NCBI RefSeq assembly: GCF_000340215.1
Contig: NW_006921549.1
Span: 124,001-188,000, forward strand
Length of the DNA: 64,000 nucleotides
From: Pseudocercospora fijiensis CIRAD86
Taxonomy: Eukaryota > Ascomycota > Dothideomycetes > Mycosphaerellales > Mycosphaerellaceae
Direction of reading: 5' to 3'
Within the stretch, counting starts at the first letter, position 1, and each line of letters opens with the position of its first letter. This document shows positions 1-12,372 of the stretch, in pieces. The notes beneath the pieces are model-generated. The model was given only the letters and a program-made list of their open reading frames with translations. It was not told where the DNA came from and did not search any database. The position numbers were made by a program, and so were the translations under genes.

Positions 1-3000
1 TCGAATATCCTATAATAGCGACCTTATACTATTCCTAGCCGCGATAAGTATTAATTATTAACTTATAACGTTCCTCCGGCTTTATACCCTATTAGTAGAA
101 GAAGGTTAGACAGTCTATAGTACTAATATACTAGTACCCTACTAATTATATAAAAAAGTCCGCCTAGAGCGGTATCTAATAGCTATCGGGGATCGTTACC
201 TTATTTAAGGTACAGATATCGACTACCGCTCGCAGCTTATTAATTATACTACCTTTACCGTCGGCAACCCGCTTCTAAACTATAAATACTAGAAAGCCGA
301 AGGGCGTAGGCTCGGTTATAAACTATATCTTCCCTTAGCGGTATAGATCGTTATATATCTTATCTGCTACTTTGCGATCCCTCTTACTTAGGTTAATTAC
401 ATAGGGAGGCGGTAGTAGATCTAGGTAATTCGGCACTATTAGGATAGGTATGTGATCGTACTCGGGAATATCGACTACCGTTTAGCGATCCGTAAAAAGC
501 TCTAGATACCGCTCGACCGCTATAGTAATTTAGTCTATCTAGTTATCGTTATTATAGATCGTTACGCCTAAAACATACCGATACTCCTACTACGTATTTA
601 GTATATCCCGCGTAGCCGTAAAAGCGTTAGGACTTAATCCTACTAGTCCGTAGTCGGCTACGTCGATATAGTAGGCCCTAGTAATAGTCCTATTACTTAA
701 CGAACCGAGTAGCTATCTAGCTCGGACCGTTACCGGGGTCGTTATATCGTTACGAATATATATATAAGAAAAATTAGCGTCTATAACCTAGTTATACGCT
801 ATTACTAGCGGTAGAGCTTATAACGACAATTCTTAGGCGTTACTAGTTAGCTAAGCTAAGAAACCGGCGTTAAGAATAAAATCCCGGCCCTTAGGGAGGT
901 TACCGCTATACTTAACTAGCGCGAGGCCGACTGTACGCGGCGCTAATATTACGTCTTCTACTAGCCTTATAGGGCGCTAAACCGACTTCTCTTTCTTACG
1001 TTTAATAGCGACCTTAAAGTAGGCGTTGTCCTAACTAGCTATAGTAACCGTCTACGCGGAAATATCGATCTTTATTCCTTCTAGGGCAATTGTATCTATA
1101 TCGACTAGGATCTCCGCCTTTAGTTTCGAGACTAGGTAAACCTTACGAGTTATCCGTACTAGGGAGACTGTACTATCTATCTTCGCTACTAGGATAAATA
1201 TATCTAATACGATATATTCCCTAGAGCGATACGCGCCGGTAATACTACCGATCTCGATTAGTTTACGCAATTTAGTATCTTTACGTCTAGGCGATAGCTT
1301 AAAATAAAGTCCTTTTCTATAATAGTAAGCGTATAGCTAGTATCTAGGTAGACCTATACGGATACGCTAAATAGCGATAATCGAAAAGGGAAGGTTATAT
1401 ATTACTAATTCCGGAATACGTAACCCTACTACGCCGATAGAGGCGCCTTCGACTAAATAACTTCCGGATTTCCCGATACGCGTTCGATAATCGTAGAAGG
1501 CGTCGCCGCCCCTATATACTCCCTACGAATATACTAGTATAAAAGGTTACCTAAGTTAAATCGCCGTATATAGATCTTATAAGCGTACTTAGTAGAGGTA
1601 AATAGTTAAATCGCCGCCGGTAGGGACGCTTTAGCCTAAACTACTAAGTTTAATACTAATAGTAAGCGGTCGCCTATATCCGTAAAGTAGGCTCCTAAGC
1701 CTAGATCGGAATCGTATAAGTTAGTAAAGTAGTCGGCCTCTTCTCCGGCGTTACTGAAATAGCCCTAATTACCGGCGTCGTCTCTCCTATCGTTCTTATA
1801 ACTATCCTCTCGATAGCTACTATCGGCTTAGTAAGTATTATTTACTATATCTCCTACTTTCTTCCTACTATCGGTAAAGTTTACTTACTTACGAGCTCGA
1901 TCGTTACGCTTCCTATTCTATCGATTAAATAGGCGCGAATTAACTCGCTTTAGATTACTTAGAAGGAAGGTAGGGCTACTACCCTTCGACTATTCTTCGC
2001 TATTTCTTACCGGTAGTAGACGATTCTACTAGTAGGCGTTAGTAGGGCGAGGTAGGTTAGGTCGGTCGAGGTCGCGGTTCCGGTTATCTAGGAGCGCTCT
2101 TACCGGAGTATAACTTACTAGGGCGTAAGAGGCATTCCCTTCGGACTAGCTCTACGAGGTAGCCTTACTAGTATAGCTATTATCTCTAGTCGCAATATCT
2201 TAGCGACAATTCGACGAGGACGAGAGTATATACTCCTAAATTAATACCTATTTCTCGTAATAGGTAACCTATCTATCGACTTTCGTATAGCGACTTAGTT
2301 CGTCGATATTAAGCTAAAGTCGTAGATCTATCCGACGGTAAGCCTCGAGGAGCCGGTTAGACTTCCTTATACTAGTATCCTTAGTAAGGCGTACTGTCTT
2401 AACGATAAAATCCGTTACCGAGCGTTTAGCTACGATATCCTACTAGTCGTATCGCTACTTATTAATAAGATCTATTGCCTTTATTAGTAGAACCTTCTAT
2501 TTCTTACTAAGATAACGCTCCTAGCGCTTTAAACCGTACCTACCGCGTAGATTAGCTCGGTTCTAGCTTAAAAGGTAACTATAATACTAACTAAGCGTAA
2601 CTCCTCGGAAGTATAAGGAGAGGTTAAGACGAACTATCTCTCGCTCTATAATATAAGTATAATCCTTAGCTGCTTTAATAAAAGTATATACTAAATAGTA
2701 TATTATCTTGTTCCTAACTAAGGTATAGTCCCTCTCGCCGTAGTCTACGACGCTAAGTAGAGAATCGAAGAAGCTAAGGTATATTAGATTAAACTATAGC
2801 CGCTAAGGGCGGGTATAGTAGCTATAAATATAACTCGCCCTAGAAACCGGCGTTTCCGCGACGTAGTCCTAATAATACTAATAGTATCTACGACGTCGAG
2901 CGCGTTTATAATAGCTATTATTAGAGGAGCTATTATTATCTAACGAAGATTAGTTAGAGTCGTCCGAATCCTTACTATCTAATAAGGATCTATTCTTACT

Positions 3001-3324
3001 CGGATTACTCCGATATCGACGGTACTTCTAGCGTTACTTCTTACTTTCCTATAGTAGACCCTATAAGTCTAATAGCGGAAAGGGCAAAGGCTAATCCTAC
3101 GTCGGCTTACGAGAGGAATCGCCCGAATCGAAGTTACTAGATAGTAGAGGATCGACTAATAAATTACTAGGAGGATTACTAGTAGGGTTACTAGAAGGAT
3201 TGCCTAGTTAATTACTAGGCGGATCGCCTAGCGTAAAGCCGCTACGGCGTAAGCGGCTATACCTATAGGCATTTATATACGCGTCTACCCTCTACTAGTA
3301 ATTATATTAGCCTAGGTTCTACTA
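1..3324 (-). pseudogene. Element E pol (RT and protease) and 3' part of gag, RIP-inactivated
   Basis: Minus-strand translation can be followed with only TAG/TAA interruptions. The piece at 1052-1270 is open for 72 residues and ends in a stretch (LKAEILVDIDTIALEGIKID) like the protease region of fungal Ty3/gypsy polyproteins. In the same codon phase, about 150-320 reads as the reverse transcriptase palm (LRAVVDI followed by LNKVTIPDS), and RT runs off the left edge. The part above about 1500 has basic and Asn/Tyr-rich stretches and is probably the C-terminal part of gag; I could not find an intact CCHC knuckle. Trp/Gln codons are systematically stops, so it is not functional. The gag/pol border is not resolved. 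Confidence 0.7.
3320..3324. repeat. Target site duplication, left copy (TACTA)
   Basis: TACTA directly precedes the 5' LTR of the Copia element and recurs directly after its 3' LTR at 10131-10135. Five-base duplications are the norm for Copia integrases. Confidence 0.9.
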
Positions 3325-3506
3325 TGTTGTAGTTTAGTCAGGTAATATACTAGTTAGCTAATACTATTAGCTAACCTATACTAAGAGGAAGGACACACAA
3401 TAGGTATATTAACTGCAGTTTCTGTAGCTGGCTCCTAATCCTTCTTTGTATAGTTACATAGTTGTTAATCCGATAATTAGTTGCATCCCTAGCACGATTC
3501 ACAATA
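3325..3506 (+). repeat. Copia 5' LTR (182 bp)
   Basis: Begins TGTTGTAG and ends ACAATA. It aligns over its whole length, without gaps, with 9949-10130. Of about 18 differences, 17 are transitions that fit CpA to TpA change on one strand or the other, with different sites hit in each LTR. This LTR carries the promoter in such elements. Confidence 0.93.
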
Positions 3507-3523
3507 GGTTATAAGCCCGGCGT
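3507..3523 (+). promoter_or_regulatory. Primer binding site, initiator tRNA-Met half-molecule type
   Basis: Directly after the 5' LTR, GGTTATAAGCCCGGCG matches, apart from one G-to-A change, the complement of the anticodon arm of eukaryotic initiator tRNA-Met (GGGCTCATAACC). Copia-group elements that prime minus-strand synthesis from an internally cleaved initiator tRNA have their site at this place. The one mismatch lies in a TpG context and fits RIP. Confidence 0.8.
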
Positions 3524-3696
3524 ATACGCTCACCTATCCAGTTCAACTATAAAAGAACTGTTTCTAGAGTCTACTAAATAGAGCTAGCTATCTGGACCTA
3601 TTAGGTACCTAGTTAAGAGCTCTAGTTCGGACTAAAACCTAGTAAGTGTCCCTTACAAGCCCTGCCTAGCACTATACCAAAAGGAAGCTAGGAACG

Positions 3697-6600
3697 ATAG
3701 ACACTAATTAGACAAAGACAGCAAAGGAGAATTAGGTTCTTAGGAAGGGAATCAACTTCTAAGACTAGAAGCTTATGTTCTAGGCGGCTCTTCTAGAAAA
3801 GGACCTAGTTAGTATAGTATTCTATAGACTTAACTAGGCTAATGAAATAAAACCACCTCTAAAAAGCATGTTTATAGGGGACTTAGCCGGTTAGTAATAC
3901 AGAGACATGTTTAGGGACTAGAAGAAGAAAGATATCTAAGCCCTAGGCATACTTATTACTAGACTCGACCCTGCCCTTAGACTAGACTTCGGTAATATAC
4001 CTAAGTTAGCTAAGGATACATACGACTACATTAAGGCTCTATACAAGCCTATTGTAACCGTAGACATATTTGATACTATCAAACTTATTAGGCACATTAG
4101 GATGCCCCTTACCAATCCGAATACCTAGCAGTACTGCGAATCTTTTCAGTAGTAGTTTAACAGATTCTAAACATCGATAGAACAATTTACTAGCTTAGTT
4201 ACAATAACAGAAGCGCCTGTAAAGTTATCAGACATCAAGATGCCTAATATGCTTGTTAGGATGCTGTTTATTTAGGGCCTTTCTAGTTACGAATAGCTTA
4301 GATCCTAGAAGCATAACAATAAGCCTAAAGCTAAGGACTCCTCCCTTGAAGTAATAATAACGTCCCTAAGGAGAGAAAAGCCTCCTAGACAGTCATCTAG
4401 CGGCTTAAAGCTTATTAGAGGGGCTATTAGCAATAATAACGACTAGTACACTTAGTGCAAGCACAAACATACTAACGCTAAGTACTATAAGCAACACCCT
4501 AATATAGCACTACCTAGTTAGGGAAAGAAAGACAAGAGCAAAGACAAAGACAAAGACAAAGGCAAGAAGGGTAAAGGCAAAGGAAAGGGCAAATCTAGTA
4601 GTGCTATTAACAATAACAAAGATGAATTAGACTCCTCCTCTAACTCGGAAGATAAGGGAGACTATTAGCTAGACGGCCTTAGTAGGGGCCTAATTAGGGG
4701 AGCTATTACAAAGCCGGGACTAGCTATAGCAAGCTCTAAGAACCTAACAGCCAATATAAAAGTTTAGGACACAGGTACATCACTATATATTATAGGGAAT
4801 AAGAGCTAGTTTAGCGATCTCAAGCACCTAACTAAGCCTATTCAGTTCTCCTAAGTAGTAGGAAAATCAAGTGTGTTACGATTAGGAACTGTTAACATCT
4901 TCCTAACCTATAAAGGAAAGAAAACCCTAATTACTCTAATAGACGTCCTCTACTCCCCGAACTCAGATTGCAACCTAATCTTAGTAGAGCGTCTTTAGAA
5001 GAAATGTAGCATTCACTTAGATAGACCTTTAGGCACTTTAATGCTTAAAGGTAAGCTAATTGGAAAGGTTGAGGAAGTATAAGGAGTACTTGCCCTTAAA
5101 GATGCTAGAGTTAAAATGCTAGGCTCAGCTTTAAAACCAAACTTAGAATCGAGTTAGAAAGGGCAGCTATCAGCCCTAGCTATCGCTAGACTACGAGCGG
5201 ACACATTGAGATAGCATTAGAGACTTAGCTACGTCGGCAACAAGATCCTAATAGCTACTAAGGAAGCTATTCTAGGCCTAGAAGAAGTTAATATATCTAA
5301 ACTCGAGCACTATAAGACCTGCAAGCTCTCGAGAGCTCAAAGAGTTGTATTAAGAGAATACAGAACTAGACTAGAAAAAGCCCTTAACGAAGTCTATATT
5401 GACCTTATTAGCGTACAACCATTTGATCTGTTTAGAAACAGGTACATTATAATCCTAACTAATGCTAAAACTAGGCTTAGGTAGGGTCTATTACTTCGAA
5501 ATAAAGACAAGGTAACAAGTAGTAACAAGCTAACCAACTAGATAACTAGAATTAAGAGGCAATACAACAAAATCCCTAAGATTATCTTTAGTGATAGCGG
5601 GGGAGAGTTTACTAACAACGATCTAGTACATTTTATAGAGGAAGTTAGCATTAGATAGGATATGTCTATACTATATACACCGGAGCAGAATAGCATTGCA
5701 GAGTCGTCAAACAAGACGATTCTGCTTAAGGCAAGAGCAATAATAATTGACTCTAGCCTACTAATATACTGCTAGTGCTTTGTAGTAATGTATTCGATTT
5801 ACCTAACTAATAGACTAGTGAACTTAAGAACTAAGGAAGTTCTACTTAAGGCTTTCGAATTAGACTTGAATATCGGCAGCACAGACATTAACCTGTCTAA
5901 GACGAGACGATTTGGCTGCAAGGCATTTAAATACCTCGAATCCGGAGTTGAACGACTTAACTCCTAGAAATTTGTACTAAGAGCTTTCGTTTACTAGTTT
6001 ATTGGATTCTAAGAAAATTCGTTAATAAACTATCTGCTTTAGAACCCGCACTAGAAGGATAGCGTATAGCAGCATAATATTAGATTCTCTCTATACGTTA
6101 CCTTTAACGAGGACTTTGTCTACAAAGACAATTTTACTAAGCTTCTAAGTACCCTTTAAGCTTAGGGGGAGTATTTGAGACTAGCTGTCCCTTAGGAGAC
6201 CATTTAGGTACTTGAAACCTAGTCTAACCTTTCATTTAAGTCAGGAATCCTAGCACTATTCCCTAGTAATGACTAAACACCTTAGCACTCTTTAGAACCT
6301 TAGGGGGAGCTATTTAGAGGTAGCATCCCTTAGCCTTAGCAGGCTTATAATCAGGAAGATTAGGAAGACTCCCTTATAGCTTAGGGGGAGCAAGGTACAC
6401 TTAAGTAAGGAACACTACCTCAGCTAACACCTATAGCTAATAAGCTAACACTCTAAAATTACCAACTAGAACTACTAGCTACCTAGTAGGAAGCTGCTCC
6501 TAAGAAAAATTAGCACACTTAAGAAACAGATACTACTAAACTAGAAGACACCCCAATCACTCCCTTCCAAGTCCCTAAGACTACTAGCAAGAGAAAGAGG

Positions 6601-8253
6601 GCTCCTAACCCACCTTAGCTAAACCCTCCTTAAGCCGAAGTACGACTTAGGTCTAGTAGAGCCGTAGCTAAGTATAACTATAGCAAGATTACTAAGATTG
6701 CTATAGCTACTACTATAAGAGATGCTTAGAAGCCAGCTAACCTAACAACCCTAGCTAAAGCCCTAAAAAGGCCTAACTAGGATGAATAGAGAAAAGCCGT
6801 TACAAAAGAGATAAGGTCTCTTAAAAAGTCTAGTGCAATCGAGTGGATTCTAGCCGAATCCCTACTAAAAGGCAGAACACCTCTAATAGGAAAATAGGTT
6901 TTCAAGATCAAATACCTGCTAGACGGCTCTATTGACAAATACAAGGCAAGATAGACAGCTAGAGGCTTTACGCAGAAGCAAGGTCTTAACTATATTAACA
7001 CCTATACTCCTATACTAAGAGCAGCTACTGCTAGACTTGTCCTTAGGCTTTTAGTAAACAAAAACTAGAAGCGAAGACAGGTTAATATCGAGACTGCTTT
7101 CTTAAATCCCCCTCTAGACAAAGAGATTTTTATTAGACCCCTAGAAGGCGCGCACCTGTTTAAGAAGCACCCTCTAAAGTAGATTATCCGTATTAGAAAA
7201 GGATTGTATAGCCTTAAGCAGGCCGCTAATCTCTAGTACTATAATGCTTTAGACACTCTTCGTTAACTTAGCCTAAGTAGGACAAAGAGTGACTATTACC
7301 TATAGCAAGGTAATAGTATTCTTGTCCTCCTTTATATAGATAACTTCTAAATCTTTAGAACCTCTAAGGCAAAGATCGATGCTCTAATTGAAGGTCTTCG
7401 CAAGAAGTATATAATCAAGATTGTTACGTCTAACCTGTTTCTAGGCCTTTATCTAAAGGAAGATAAGGAGGGAAACCTTACTGTCTCTTAGACACACTAT
7501 ACTAAAGAGAAGCTTCAGAAGCATAGCTTAGACTAGTGTAAGCTAATAAAGTATCTACTTAAGAAGCTTTACGAGCCTCTTACAACCCCCTATAACCGTT
7601 AGGACTACTAGCTGTTTAACACTATGATTAGTGAAATGCAGTTTCTAGCTAACTAGACTAGACTAGACATTAGCTATACGGTTAACCACCTTGCTAGGTT
7701 CCTTTAGAATCCCGGACCTGAGCATGTTATAGCTGCTAAATATCTCTAGAGGTACATTGCTAGCATAGTTAATAAAGGACTTGTCTTTAGAAAGAAGAAA
7801 ACTTTGGAATTTCAGGCATACTCTAACGCAGACTTTACTAGTAACCCTTCATTATCAAGATCAATATTAGGCGCCCTTGTGCTTCTTAACAACACTCTAA
7901 TTATATAGAGATTACAGCTCTAGAAGGAAGTCGTACTCTCTAGTACTAAAGCAGAGTATATTGCTCTAATAGAAGCATATAGAGAAATCTGCTAGCTCCG
8001 AAATTTGATAACTAAGCTTCAACCACTTACTAGGGAAGAAGTCAATAGGATTTATATCTAGGTAGACAACTAGTTAGCCATTTCCCTTATTAAGGACTAC
8101 ACTAATTCTAAGAGGTTAAGGCACGTTTCCCTTAGGAACTACTACTATAGAGAACAGTATGCCTAGGGAAAGATTAGTATCGAATTCGTTACTACTAACA
8201 AACAGCTAGCGGACTGTTTCACTAAGCCTAAATCTCTAAACAAAATTCTCTAA
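3697..8253 (+). pseudogene. Copia gag-pol polyprotein, RIP-inactivated
   Basis: One codon phase holds from about 3697 (ATA GAC ACT, probably a mutated ATG) to TAA at 8251, 1,518 codons. In order: gag; a mutated CCHC knuckle near residue 254 (4456; CKHKHTNAKYY, with Cys changed to Tyr); a Lys-rich tail (4520-4600); protease DTGTS at residue 358 (4768), intact; the pre-integrase region near 509; integrase with Asp569, Asp633 and Glu669, the last two exactly 35 residues apart as in DD35E; RT with TARGFTQKQG near 6960 and YIDN at residue 1213 (7333), changed from YVDD; RNase H with SSTKAEYIAL near 1414. Many Trp/Gln codons are TAG/TAA, so no functional product is expected. Confidence 0.9.
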
Positions 8254-9939
8254 TAATACAGCGTCTCTAGGACAAACTCCTAAGTCACTCCTTTAGAAAG
8301 AAAAATCTTATTTATAGGATTAGAAAACAAGCTTTATACACTTATTAAATTTCATTCTGATTTCTGGAAACAGCCTAGCTACACTATGCAGTCTAAGCTG
8401 CAAAATTTCTTTTATAACAATATTAAGACTAAGTAGGAAGAAATACCCTAGCCCTTAAGAGTTAGAAACTCTCTAATACTGTAAGGCTTTCACCAATCTA
8501 GACTACCTAGCCTATTTCAAAATCGAAAACACACATTACAGCTCTCTATCTACTAAAAAAAAAAAACCGAATCTCCCTAATTAGCTACCTATCTTAGCAT
8601 TACTGTCTTCGTGATTAGAGAAACCCCTCTAAGGACTACTAGAATTACGAGTCGAGCTAGGACTAGTAGACAACCTAGAACCTAGACTACGACTACGTCC
8701 CTAAGCAGCAGCCTAGGTATAAGCATTTGCCTGCTATAGCAGCAAATTTGCTACTACCTAGGCGCCCTAAGGAGTACTCTAATCGATGCTAGACGGGACT
8801 AGCACGTACAGACGACGCTAATTAGTGCCTGCTCTGCTCCCCGGATTGCGAGGCGGTAGAGGCGCTATAGGCGTCTAACGATTCGTATTAGAGCGTAGCC
8901 GAGAGACGTAACCTAACAAAAGAATTAGTGTTTTTGCTTTAAAAAAATGCATAAGACTAGATTCAACTTACTAGAGAACTCGCATTAACTATAATAATTT
9001 AGGCTAGTACAGTTAGTGCAAGCGCCCTTTAGGAAAGCGATATCCTAACCGTTAATTCGATAACTTAGAGTTACATACTCTAAGTACGGACCCTTTAACT
9101 GCTTGCAAGGACCGCACTAGCTGTTACTAGTATGTACGCGTCTAGCAGCAGCCGCATATACAAGCGCGGTAGGCAAGTAGTTGACATTCGATTTTGAGCC
9201 TAAATTGAATGCCTTAGCCGCCTTACGCAGACGCGGAGGCACACTTAGAAACAGCCGAGTATTATCCTAGCTCGTAATGAAATGCCTAACATCAACGTTG
9301 CGTAGCTAAGGCGGAGTCTGCTCCGGACTAATATTAGTTAAGCACTAGATAATTCTCTAGAGAATCGCGATAGTTAACTGCACTTCCTTAAGGACTGCGC
9401 CTAGTTAGCAAATTGTTAGGAAAGGGGAAACTCTAACAGTAACACTTACTAGTCTCTACAAGCTAGAGCTTGTTATAACGCGAAGGGTACCGATTCTTAT
9501 TTAGATCATTACTACCGCCGCCGCTACTACTACCACCTATACTACTCGCTATACTCCCTAGGCTAGGGTAAAGAATTATCGCTATAATAAAGTCTCGGCT
9601 AGCTGTTAGACTTGAAAGGTCTTAGTAAGAATTTGAATTCTAATAGAGGCTGCTAGTACTTAGGGGATTGCTAAAGAGTAGATTGTAAAAGTTCAAGTTG
9701 TCTAGTCAAGTTCAAGTGTCTTTTATAGGCGCCTACTAACCCTACAATTACGACTAAGGACATTACTCTAAAGCAAACCAATTAGTAAACAATGTAACAC
9801 AAGTACGTGCAAGTAGCATAGCATATAAAGCTGCATATAAAGCAGATATAGTCTAACATCTGAAGGCAGTTAGAAGATAAAGTGAAGCTCTAAGCCTAGA
9901 TTTAGAGTATCTAATCTGAATAGCACATTATCTCTACCT
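8254..9939 (+). other. 1.7-kb stretch between Copia gag-pol and 3' LTR, no recognised gene
   Basis: Copia elements usually have a short untranslated region here. This stretch has no open frame of useful length on either strand and no domain I recognise. It holds a 12-13 A run near 8555, a CCGCCGCCGCTACTACTACC tract near 9507, and CG-rich patches (8815-8900) with many intact CA/TG dinucleotides, so it looks less RIP-affected than element E around it. It could be a decayed extra gene, captured host sequence or regulatory sequence; I cannot tell which. Confidence 0.5.
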
Positions 9940-9948
9940 AAGGGGGAG
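9940..9948 (+). promoter_or_regulatory. Copia polypurine tract
   Basis: AAGGGGGAG directly abuts the TG of the 3' LTR, the position and composition expected for the plus-strand primer. Confidence 0.9.
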
Positions 9949-10130
9949 TGTTATAGTTCAGTTAGGTGATATGCTAGTTAGCTGATACTATTAGCTAACC
10001 TGTGCGAAGAGGAAGGACACACAATAGGTATATTAACTACAGTTTCTATAGCTAGCTCCTAATCCTTCTTTATACAGTTATATAGTTGTCAATCCGATAA
10101 TTAGTTGCATCCCTAGCACGATTTACAACA
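9949..10130 (+). repeat. Copia 3' LTR (182 bp)
   Basis: Begins TGTTATAG after the polypurine tract and ends TTTACAACA. Same length as the 5' LTR. The differing bases are mostly C in one and T in the other, or G and A, with both LTRs holding some ancestral bases. Confidence 0.93.
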
Positions 10131-10135
10131 TACTA
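10131..10135. repeat. Target site duplication, right copy (TACTA)
   Basis: Second copy of TACTA, directly after the Copia 3' LTR; matches 3320-3324. Confidence 0.9.
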
Positions 10136-11634
10136 TAGTAGGTTCGGCTAGAGCGGGCTTAGCTTACGCGTAGCCGATAGCGGTAAAATATCCTATTCTA
10201 TTAGAAAGTCTAATACGACTTTATTAAGATATACGCCTCTCCGTCTAGCTAATTCGCAAAGATAATTATAGCGTTAACGGTTTTATTATATAGTAATATT
10301 CGCTCTATCGATCTCTTTAGTTATCTACGAGGTATCTATAGGAGTATAATATTAGTAATAGCTACGCGGCTCGTTAGCCTATAGGTCGGCGAGGCCGTCG
10401 TTTATTAGAGGCAATTAACCGCGACCGATATCCTAGAACGGTAACGTAAATAGATCGGAAAGCCTAGGTAATAGCTCCTTAGGCGACGTACTAGGTAGAG
10501 GCTCCCTTAGGTTCTTAGGATTCTCGTCGGCTAGGTATTATAGCTTAAGTAGCCTTTATAAGAAAACCGATTCGAGCGAGCTATTAGGCGAACTAGGACG
10601 TTATTCCGCCGATACGAATATTTCTACTATAGAGAGAGGCGAAACCGTAGGACGCTCTAGAACTTAAGCTAGTCGGGCCGGTAGATAGTGCTCTACTACC
10701 GCTAGTAGATAGATTTCTAGGTAGAAGTAACGGTAATAGCGTAAATCGCGTACTATTAGGAGCGCGGCTTTAAGCTCCTTAACCGATTTAGTTAGAATTC
10801 CTTTATCTACTACCTACTACCCTAGGAAGTTATAACTATTAAAGGCGTTTAGGTAGAGCTCCTCGATTTTAGCCTATAGCGGCGGCGGATTTCCTACGAG
10901 CGGGTAATAGTATAGAACGTATAAAGCGAGTACGTCGATCTAGCCGTACTTTGCCTTAAGCTAGGTCGCGAAGTTCTCGCTATAATCGACGTAGTTCTAG
11001 ATATAGGAATAGATACGTAGGATATAAGGCTCTATACCTAGCAATCCGAGATCGTAGTACTAGAGTAGCGGTTAAACCGCTAGCTTAGCTAATTTCGAGG
11101 CTTCTATCGGAATTTAAAGCGAGTCCGAAGGGGCTATAGTAAGCGGGTAAACTATTAGTAAGAGGGTAAAGGCGAGATAGTCTCTAGAAGGAGAACGAAA
11201 ACGGAGAACTAACTAAAGGCAAAGGAGCGTAGCTTATCGGGGTAGGTCCTCCTCGAGAAAGCGGCTATCCCTAGATCTAGATAAAGGAGGCAATTACTAC
11301 CGAAATTCGAAATACTACCGTCTCCTTAGTATACTAATAGGATTGCCGATAAGGCGCTCGCGCGGTCGGTAGTATATAGTACGGAAGGGTAGTAAATCGA
11401 ATAGGTACCGTCGTAATAGGTAAGAGTTAAATCGTAGTAATCGGCGGAAGATCGGTAGGACCTATAACTAATCGGGTCGATTCTCGTCGTAACTATAACG
11501 ACTAGGGTCGATTCGGGTAGAGGAATAGTAGTTAGTATAGAAGCTAACTAATTGTTAAGCGAAGCTACTAAGTTGCTAGGTATACGGTTATAGTACGAAG
11601 GTATTATAACGGTTATACGGTATAAAGTAGATAT
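10136..11634 (-). pseudogene. Element E gag-like region, RIP-inactivated
   Basis: Continuation of element E to the right of the Copia insertion. Minus-strand translation reads as a hydrophilic gag-like protein interrupted only by TAG/TAA; from about 11000 down to 10200 it reads smoothly (for example LALYVLYYYPLVGNPPPL near 10900). A possible start is ATA TCT ACT at 11634 (ATG changed to ATA). Two frames look plausible between about 11000 and 11300, so a frame change or indel there is likely. No named domain was identified; the gag call rests on position relative to protease and RT. Confidence 0.5.
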
Positions 11635-11640
11635 ATTCTC

Positions 11641-12087
11641 TAAGGTACCGCGAGGCAAGCTATCTATATAATAGTCCTACTATTAGTAGTAATAGCGACC
11701 GTAGCGGTTAATAGTAACCGCTGCCTGCTATCGTATATATAATAGTATCGTATCGTAATATTAGCTTATATAACTTTATCGTATAATACTCCTTCTACTT
11801 CTTTTATTATATATCGTATATTATAAAAGTAGATAATTATTCAAAGTCTATCTACGCTTAGAGAAGTCTATACTATAGGAGGCTACGGTAGGAGCCCTAG
11901 CCTATGCCTATACCTGCCTTTATAATAGAATCCCCTAGCCCCGAAATATCCGCGACTACGCGGATAGTAGACTTAGTATCTATATATATAATAAAAGAAA
12001 TTTTAGGCTATACGCCCCTATCCTTTACTCTATTATCCTAGTTTTTCCTTACCTACTAATACTTATTATCCTATTTCCTCGAGCTAG
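11641..12087. other. AT-rich stretch, no gene seen; possibly LTR/leader of element E
   Basis: About 450 bp with long TA-rich runs (for example 11735-11850 and 11970-12000) and no coding character. It lies where the 5' LTR and leader of the minus-strand element E would be expected, but the partner LTR is outside the window, so this cannot be verified. Confidence 0.35.
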
Positions 12088-12372
12088 TATTAGCTAGTAG
12101 CCGGCCCTATATCTATAGACTAGGCATTAAGCCTATAAAAGAGACCTCCTTCTATACTATAGAAGATTATTAACCTCGTATAGTATATTATTTATATTAC
12201 ACTTCTATAGTGCCTATATTATAGGGCTCTAGTTACTAGCCTAAGCGATATGTTTATTATCCTATCTTACTAAGTATAGCTGCCTATATTGTTATAGGTT
12301 ATATTACCCTCGGTTACCTATACTATTACTACTACTACTACTACTACTAGTAGTATTAGTTTCCGTCCTTTA
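12088..12372 (+). repeat. Solo LTR of family A/B (285 bp)
   Basis: Aligns along its full length with the 280-bp LTRs of A and B (41257, 43467, 55519): starts TATTAGCTAGTAGCCGGCC and ends TTTCCGTCCTTTA. It is 5 bp longer owing to an expanded ACT triplet run near 12325-12350. No A/B internal sequence adjoins either side, so it is a solo LTR or an end fragment. Flanks (GCTAG and CTATA) show no convincing target duplication. Confidence 0.85.

Larger units (their letters stand above)
3325..10130 (+). mobile_element. Complete Ty1/Copia LTR retrotransposon (6.8 kb)
   Basis: Two 182-bp LTRs starting TGTT and ending ACAAYA, a primer binding site, one gag-pol frame in Copia order (gag, protease, integrase, RT, RNase H), a polypurine tract and a 5-bp target duplication make this a full-length element. 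It interrupts the minus-strand gypsy element E and is therefore younger. It is less affected by RIP than its surroundings: CA and TG are still frequent. The LTRs differ at about 18 positions, all but one of them C/T or G/A changes. It has an unusual 1.7-kb stretch between the end of the frame and the 3' LTR. Confidence 0.93.
1..11640 (-). mobile_element. Element E: RIP-degraded Ty3/gypsy retrotransposon, split by Copia
   Basis: A minus-strand Ty3/gypsy-type element in two blocks, 1-3324 and 10136-11640, separated by the Copia element at 3325-10130. Reverse transcriptase lies at the left window edge, protease just above it, and gag-like sequence at higher coordinates, so it is transcribed right to left and its 3' end is outside the window. 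The Copia target duplication TACTA joins the two blocks. The right limit is approximate: reading frames fade near 11634, and I could not pair an LTR because the other one is not in the window. Confidence 0.75.
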
